Assembly: GCA_016868455.1 (NCBI GenBank)
Contig: VGGV01000010.1
Location: 42,003 to 106,002, forward strand
Origin: Bacteroidota bacterium
Lineage (GTDB): Bacteria > Bacteroidota > Bacteroidia > Chitinophagales > Chitinophagaceae
Direction: 5' to 3'
Length of the DNA stretch: 64,000 bases
Shown here: piece after piece, positions 59,975-64,000 of the stretch
How the letters are laid out: every line of letters begins with the position of its first letter
How positions within the stretch are numbered: the first letter of the stretch is position 1
The notes under the pieces: model-generated
What the model saw: the letters and a program-made list of their open reading frames with translations, nothing else
Told to the model about the DNA's origin: nothing
Databases searched by the model: none
Made by a program: the position numbers and the translations under genes

Positions 59975-61396
59975 TTAAAAAATGGTCTTGCGGTGTAAAA
60001 ATAGCCCGTTTTGCCCTAACTGGTTAAATGACCAGTCGAGCCTGATAACTACATCATACAGTGTGATTATGTCAATACCCAGGCCGCCGGAGTACAGCAT
60101 TTGATTGGATAATTCATTATTGCCGGGTTCGGGGTTGTACACATAGCCGGCATTCCCGTATATTTTTCCAAATATCCGGAAAGGCACGGCCATCATTTCC
60201 CGGGTTTTTCCCTTTGGCATCCGTATTCTGAACTGAAGCAGCTGACGGCTTATCGTGGTTTTGCAGTACCCGCCGGCCATTCCGTCAATTACATTATACT
60301 CGTATCCCTGCATATATGTATCGCCATAACCGAGGAATCGCCGGTTAAAATAAGGTTGTTTGAAAGGCAGTTTAAGACCCCCATAAACATTTATATGCAT
60401 ATAGGTTTTAGAAGCAAGCTGCCAGTTGGCAAGGGCCTTCAAATGCAACTGCCAGAGGTTTATACTATGATTAAAACCGTTTTTGCTGAGGCTTACCTGG
60501 GCAGCATACCCTTTGGTTGGATATGGGATATAATCTAGGTTGAACCAGTTCATTGTATAATATAAAAAGGGGTAACCAGTACGGTTTCGGCCCTGTTTAA
60601 AATAAACCGGGTTCAATGCAACAATGGTATCATTCACCTGCTCTGAAGAAAACCCGACACCAAATGTGTGGCGGTTATTAATGGCAGGACGGTAAGAAAA
60701 ACTGAAATGGCCATTAATAAAATGACGTACATAGTTATCAGGATCCTTTAAAAAAACCTGTTTATCGCTAACGGTAGAATAATTTAATTCCCGGTTTTTG
60801 CCCCAGGCAAAACCCATAGCGGCACCCCATTTCAGTTTTTTATCAATATAAAGCCGGTCGTAACTGAGTGAAACCTGTTTGGTGTAACCATTGATCAGCC
60901 ATAGCCTGAATTTATCGTTTCGGCCGGTAGCATTATTGTACAGCAGTTTGGCTCCGTAGTTAATCCTGTTTAGATCTGCTTTTTGCTCCACGAGCCATTG
61001 GTTCAGGTTGCGGTCAGCCGGTTTAAAATAGGGCGCCGGGAAGATATACCATCGCTCTTTTACATCCACTTGTATGGTAACCCTGTTGTCTTCAAAATCC
61101 TTTACAGCCACAAATACATGATGAAAAAGGGCGGTGTTCATCAGTTGCCGGCGGGCTGTTCCCAGTTTGGCGGCAAGCTCCTCGGGAGAATACATATCGC
61201 CTGGTGCAAAAGGAAGCTCTCTTTCAATAATTGCCTTTCGGGTTTTGATATTTCCGGTTATGAATATTTCGCTTACGGTATAAAGGGCAGTTGAACGAAC
61301 GGCATTCATTGTGTCGGCTGCCGGTTGGGCCAGGCCACAGGATGCACAAAGTATGGCTGATAAACAAAACAGGCCTAATTTCCATTTCTGCAGCAT
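59975..61396 (-). CDS. Omp85/BamA-like outer-membrane protein with one POTRA
   Basis: The 473-residue protein begins with a signal peptide (LGLFCLSAILCASCGLAQ). YTVSEIFITGNIKTRKAIIE near residue 38 to VKERWYIFPAP near 115 is a single POTRA-like domain. The rest is a beta-barrel rich in alternating aromatic strands (FRLWLINGYTKQVSLSYDRL, THMHINVYGG-like stretch, FQLRIRMPKGK-like strands) and ends RKTIF, with the usual terminal Phe. Short one-POTRA members resemble TamA or the ShlB/FhaC group rather than essential BamA with five POTRAs. The role is probably outer-membrane insertion or secretion; the substrate is unknown. Confidence 0.8.
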   Translation of the reverse strand: MLQKWKLGLFCLSAILCASCGLAQPAADTMNAVRSTALYTVSEIFITGNIKTRKAIIERELPFAPGDMYSPEELAAKLGTARRQLMNTALFHHVFVAVKDFEDNRVTIQVDVKERWYIFPAPYFKPADRNLNQWLVEQKADLNRINYGAKLLYNNATGRNDKFRLWLINGYTKQVSLSYDRLYIDKKLKWGAAMGFAWGKNRELNYSTVSDKQVFLKDPDNYVRHFINGHFSFSYRPAINNRHTFGVGFSSEQVNDTIVALNPVYFKQGRNRTGYPFLYYTMNWFNLDYIPYPTKGYAAQVSLSKNGFNHSINLWQLHLKALANWQLASKTYMHINVYGGLKLPFKQPYFNRRFLGYGDTYMQGYEYNVIDGMAGGYCKTTISRQLLQFRIRMPKGKTREMMAVPFRIFGKIYGNAGYVYNPEPGNNELSNQMLYSGGLGIDIITLYDVVIRLDWSFNQLGQNGLFLHRKTIF

Positions 61397-61499
61397 TGGT
61401 TCAGGTTATTATCCGGCAACTAAAATAACAGGAATTCTTCAATCCGGGTTTTGCGGCCGGATGCAAAATTTGGGTTTAAAAAATATAAAGGGAAGCACC

Positions 61500-62162
61500 T
61501 TACATTTTCAGATAATTCATCAGGTTATCATAGTTGTTGCGGAGCTCATTGGCATACTGCTCTTCGCCAAAGAAATATTTTACATTGTATTCGTAACGCT
61601 GAAAAGTGGCAATGATATCGGAAATCTCGGCTTTATTGATGCGGATGGTTACCTGCATCATTCCTTTTTCGGGATCATTGGAAGTATTCAACTGGGTAAT
61701 CTGCGCATCGTTGGTTTCCAACAGTTTACTGATTTCATTAAATGAGTACTGGTTGCTGGGGATTTCCAGCACTATCAGTCCGCCCGGTTCGTTCAGGCTC
61801 ATAAACTCAGAAGCATAACGCAGCAGGTCATTATACGCTACCGTACCGGTAAGTTCATTTTCTTCATTTACCACCGGAACCACACTGAGGGCATTTTCAG
61901 CCGCTATTTGAACGGCCCGCAGAAAATGTTCATCATCCCTGACTGAAACAGCAAAAAAAGACTGCTCCAGTTGCGACAGCGGTGAATGATCATTATCCGC
62001 CTGAAGCAGGTCCTCTTCGCTTACCAGGCCAATGTATTTTTCCGCATTTGTAATGGGCAAATGGGTAACATGATTTTCATTCATGAGCTGTAACGCCTGG
62101 TACACCTTATCATGCAGGCGTAAGGAGGGGAGGGATTGGGATGGGAGTTCACGGGTTAACAT
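61500..62162 (-). CDS. CBS-domain protein with ACT-like C-terminus
   Basis: The 220-residue protein has tandem CBS motifs: KVYQALQLMNENHVTHLPIT near residue 19 and IAAENALSVVPVVNEENELT near 86. The last 80 residues (LIVLEIPSNQYSFNEISKLL, TNDAQITQLNTSNDPEKG, VTIRINKAEISDIIATFQRY) form a betaalphabeta pattern like an ACT domain. Such proteins sense adenine nucleotides or amino acids and regulate partners. No partner is fused. It lies 60 bp upstream of the alpha/beta hydrolase stop on the same strand. Confidence 0.85.
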   Translation of the reverse strand: MLTRELPSQSLPSLRLHDKVYQALQLMNENHVTHLPITNAEKYIGLVSEEDLLQADNDHSPLSQLEQSFFAVSVRDDEHFLRAVQIAAENALSVVPVVNEENELTGTVAYNDLLRYASEFMSLNEPGGLIVLEIPSNQYSFNEISKLLETNDAQITQLNTSNDPEKGMMQVTIRINKAEISDIIATFQRYEYNVKYFFGEEQYANELRNNYDNLMNYLKM

Positions 62163-62221
62163 GGATAGCGGCTTTTTCCGTTTAAAAATACTACTCTGGC
62201 GGCACTAAATCAAGACATCGC

Positions 62222-63001
62222 TTAAGAACTGACTGTTGCAGGCTCATTCAGTTTTTCAAGAAATTTATGCAGAATGGCATTGAATTCATCGGGTACTTCC
62301 ATCATCGGCGCATGCCCGCATTTGTCTACAAAGTGCAGTTCACTGTTCGGAATGAGCCAGTGAAACTCTTTGGCCACGAACGGAGGCGTAATGGTATCGT
62401 TATTTCCCCATACCAATAACGTTGGCTGCTTGATCTGATTGAGTTCCTCACCCAGATTATTCCGGATGGCGCTTTTAGCAAGGGCGATGATTTTGATTGC
62501 TTTCATGCGGTTATTGGTGATGCTGTATACCTCATCAACCAGCTCTTTGGTGGCAGTTTTCGGATCGTAAAAAGTGAGTTCTGTTTTTTTGCGGATGTAT
62601 TCGTAATCACCCCGCTTGGGATAGCTGTCGCCCATACCGTTTTCAAAAAGGCCGGAGCTGCCGGTCAGTATCAGTGATTTTACCCTTTCAGGATGCTTCA
62701 GTGTATGCACCAGCGCCACATGCCCGCCCAGTGAATTGCCCAGCAGGTGCACATCTCTCAGGTCCTTTGCCTCCAGAAATTTATGTACATACTTGGCCAG
62801 CCCGACAACGGATGTGTGCAGGATATCCATATCAAGCAGCGGCAATATGGGTACCAGCACCCGGTTGTGATGCCTGAAATATTCTATAAGGTCTTTGAAA
62901 TTGCTCAGCGTCCCAAACAGCCCGTGCAGAAGCACCAGCGGCTCACCGCTGCCTTCTTCAATAAACCTGAATTTTTCATGCTGTTTGATTTCGTACTCCA
63001 T
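62222..63001 (-). CDS. Alpha/beta hydrolase
   Basis: The 259-residue protein has no signal peptide. PLVLLHGLFGTLSNF near residue 20 is the oxyanion-hole strand, HLLGNSLGGHVALVH near 87 holds the nucleophile Ser (GNSLGG), LLVWGNNDTITPP near 196 the Asp and CGHAPMMEVP near 228 the His. All triad members are therefore present. Substrate could be an ester, lactone or C-C bond (MhpC-like); the cap region (residues about 120-180) is not diagnostic. Confidence 0.88.
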   Translation of the reverse strand: MEYEIKQHEKFRFIEEGSGEPLVLLHGLFGTLSNFKDLIEYFRHHNRVLVPILPLLDMDILHTSVVGLAKYVHKFLEAKDLRDVHLLGNSLGGHVALVHTLKHPERVKSLILTGSSGLFENGMGDSYPKRGDYEYIRKKTELTFYDPKTATKELVDEVYSITNNRMKAIKIIALAKSAIRNNLGEELNQIKQPTLLVWGNNDTITPPFVAKEFHWLIPNSELHFVDKCGHAPMMEVPDEFNAILHKFLEKLNEPATVSS

Positions 63002-63163
63002 GGCAGTTAATCCTGTTCTGTTGGCAATTTCTTACAACAGCTAAAATAGTTGTTTTGCCGCAAAAAATCAGCGTTTTGCCTTATAAAACAAGGATATACT
63101 CACAACTGTTCGAATAAATACTGCTTGTATTTAAGCTGCAGATGGGCAGGGAAAATTCTGTTT

Positions 63164-63700
63164 TCAGGAAATTCTTTCAGCAATATGCCCAAAAAAATCT
63201 TCCAGGTCTCTGAACATATCTTTAAACAGGGGGATAACAGCCCCAAACCCGTTGATGACTTTTGGCCCCCAGGGCTGCACATACGGATAGGTAAAAGATT
63301 TTTCAATTGTAGCCGACTGAAGCAACTGCATTTGTTCTGCATAAAAAAGCAGTACGCTGAAAACCAGGGTGTATATGGCCACATAGAGCAATACACCGCC
63401 CAGTTTGTTCACCCATCCCAGCAGGGCCACCTCAAATGTCCTTTCAATAGCTTTTGCACCAAGACGGATGAGCAATACCACAACAATAAACACAACGATA
63501 AACGATATCAGCGGGAGCCATTCTTCAGATACTTTCACGGCGCTGCCTATCCATGATGCAACGACTGTTGAAAGCTTTATAGCGGCAGCAAGACCAATTA
63601 TAACAGAGATCAGTGAAAAAACTCCAATCACAAGGCCCTGCTGATGACCTTTCAGCACGGCCAGCACCAAAAGCACCGCAAAGATGATATCAAGAAGCAT
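63164..63700 (-). CDS. CvpA family membrane protein
   Basis: The 178-residue protein has four hydrophobic helices: DIIFAVLLVLAVLKGHQQGL (residues about 4-23), SLISVIIGLAAAIKLS, LISFIVVFIVVVLLIRL and LLYVAIYTLVFSVLLFYAEQ. The HQQGLVIGVFSL motif matches CvpA, a protein linked in E. coli to colicin V production and now to envelope stability. The C-terminus is longer than in E. coli CvpA and ends on the cytoplasmic or periplasmic side undetermined. It precedes the YqeY gene by 52 bp. Confidence 0.85.
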   Translation of the reverse strand: MLLDIIFAVLLVLAVLKGHQQGLVIGVFSLISVIIGLAAAIKLSTVVASWIGSAVKVSEEWLPLISFIVVFIVVVLLIRLGAKAIERTFEVALLGWVNKLGGVLLYVAIYTLVFSVLLFYAEQMQLLQSATIEKSFTYPYVQPWGPKVINGFGAVIPLFKDMFRDLEDFFGHIAERIS

Positions 63701-63752
63701 GGGGTAATAGCCTAACGCCGGCGCCGGCGATTTATTTCAGCCAAAACAATAT

Positions 63753-64000
63753 TCAACTCTTTGCTAACAATTCCTTCACCAGTGCAGCAATAGCTTTCCC
63801 GTCGGCACGGCCAGCAAGCTGTTTGGTGGCCGCCCCCATCACCTTGCCCATATCAGCAGGAGATGATGCGCCAACAGCGGCAATGATACCGGTGATTTCC
63901 TTTTTTAGTTCTTCAGCAGAGAGCTGCTGCGGTAAAAATTTTTCAATCACGGCAATTTCTTCCTCTTCTTTTTTGGCGAGGTCTTCCCTGTTTTGCTGTT
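63753..64000 (-). CDS. GatB/YqeY domain protein, partial (right edge)
   Basis: The minus strand is open from the window edge through QQNREDLAKKEEEEIAVIEK, FLPQQLSAEELKKEITGII and ADMGKVMGAATKQLAGRADG, ending LAKS with a stop at 63753. These are the C-terminal helices of YqeY-type proteins, related to the tail domain of GatB and often associated with tRNA handling. The N-terminal part, about 65 residues, is beyond 64000. It lies 52 bp from cvpA. Confidence 0.85.
   Translation of the reverse strand, partial: QQNREDLAKKEEEEIAVIEKFLPQQLSAEELKKEITGIIAAVGASSPADMGKVMGAATKQLAGRADGKAIAALVKELLAKS

Noticed and set aside
1..64000. tRNA, rRNA, CRISPR arrays, prophage genes or complete insertion sequences
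   Set aside because: None recognised on either strand by reading; a tRNAscan or CRISPR search would be needed to exclude weak cases.

Overview
The window looks like a chromosomal segment of a Bacteroidota bacterium, most probably a member of the Chitinophagaceae or a close relative. This rests on the gene repertoire: an S46 peptidase, GH95 fucosidase, DPP-IV, a bacterial GH3-family ANL enzyme, DUF2480-, DUF2007- and DUF6089-like proteins, a CarboxypepD_reg/TonB-plug outer-membrane protein, and a large PpiD/SurA-like foldase. Signal peptides often end in A-Q, and palindromic repeats are scattered through intergenic and coding DNA. No taxonomic marker gene or rRNA/tRNA was found, so this is an inference from recognised families. 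No CRISPR array or prophage is visible; the only mobile-element trace is an IS200/IS605 remnant.

Layout. 0-6.8 kb (mostly minus strand): the end of an NTF2-like protein, a small membrane protein, GH25 lysozyme, UvrD/PcrA helicase, penicillin acylase, and a decayed helical-repeat gene. 6.9-15.8 kb: short asparaginase, a broken membrane protein, Spx/ArsC-like protein, CmoA, an isoprenylcysteine methyltransferase-like protein, Nfu, a saccharopine dehydrogenase-like protein, an orphan small gene, a hairpin cluster, a formate/nitrite channel lying between two fragments of a second dehydrogenase gene, a 5'-truncated aldolase-like gene, and a fatty-acid hydroxylase. 15.8-24.6 kb: dnaN, a divergent pair (unknown protein plus a cytoplasmic trypsin-like protease with zinc ribbon), recX, a nitrilase carrying two in-frame palindromic insertions, an S41 peptidase, thiL and an inositol monophosphatase. 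24.7-38 kb: a glycosyltransferase gene wrecked by a deletion, a stop codon and a 175-bp inversion; GH3, LysE, MtgA, NadR-like kinase, GT9, GT39, PnuC, M23 peptidase, an IS200 remnant beside a truncated xanthine-dehydrogenase-like gene, a membrane protein/NTPase pair, and a MazG-like protein. 38-50 kb (plus strand): a frameshifted beta-barrel with a G9 tract, then GH95, DPP-IV, an unknown secreted glycosidase-like protein, serine dehydratase and CorA. 50-64 kb: DUF2480, PPIase, S46 peptidase, a candidate replication origin (DnaA-box cluster plus AT-rich stretch), nadA, a deleted outer-membrane receptor, DUF6089 protein, NAD kinase, BamA-like protein, CBS protein, hydrolase, CvpA and YqeY.

Functional themes. 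NAD metabolism recurs (NadA, NAD kinase, PnuC, NadR-like kinase). Envelope and glycan functions are prominent (GH25, MtgA, M23, GT9, GT39, BamA-like, beta-barrels), as is degradation of fucosylated glycans and peptides (GH95, DPP-IV, S46, S41).

The most striking feature is the number of broken genes: about ten loci with frameshifts, stops, deletions, truncations or inversion in 64 kb. Single-base frameshifts could be sequencing errors, but the inversion, large deletions and split gene cannot be explained that way and suggest real genome decay. The best leads are the 175-bp inversion (24.7-26.6 kb), the candidate oriC (55.7 kb), the protease pair (17.2-19.6 kb), the in-frame palindromes in the nitrilase (20.7-20.95 kb), and the channel gene inserted in a duplicated dehydrogenase 5' end (12.6-13.7 kb).
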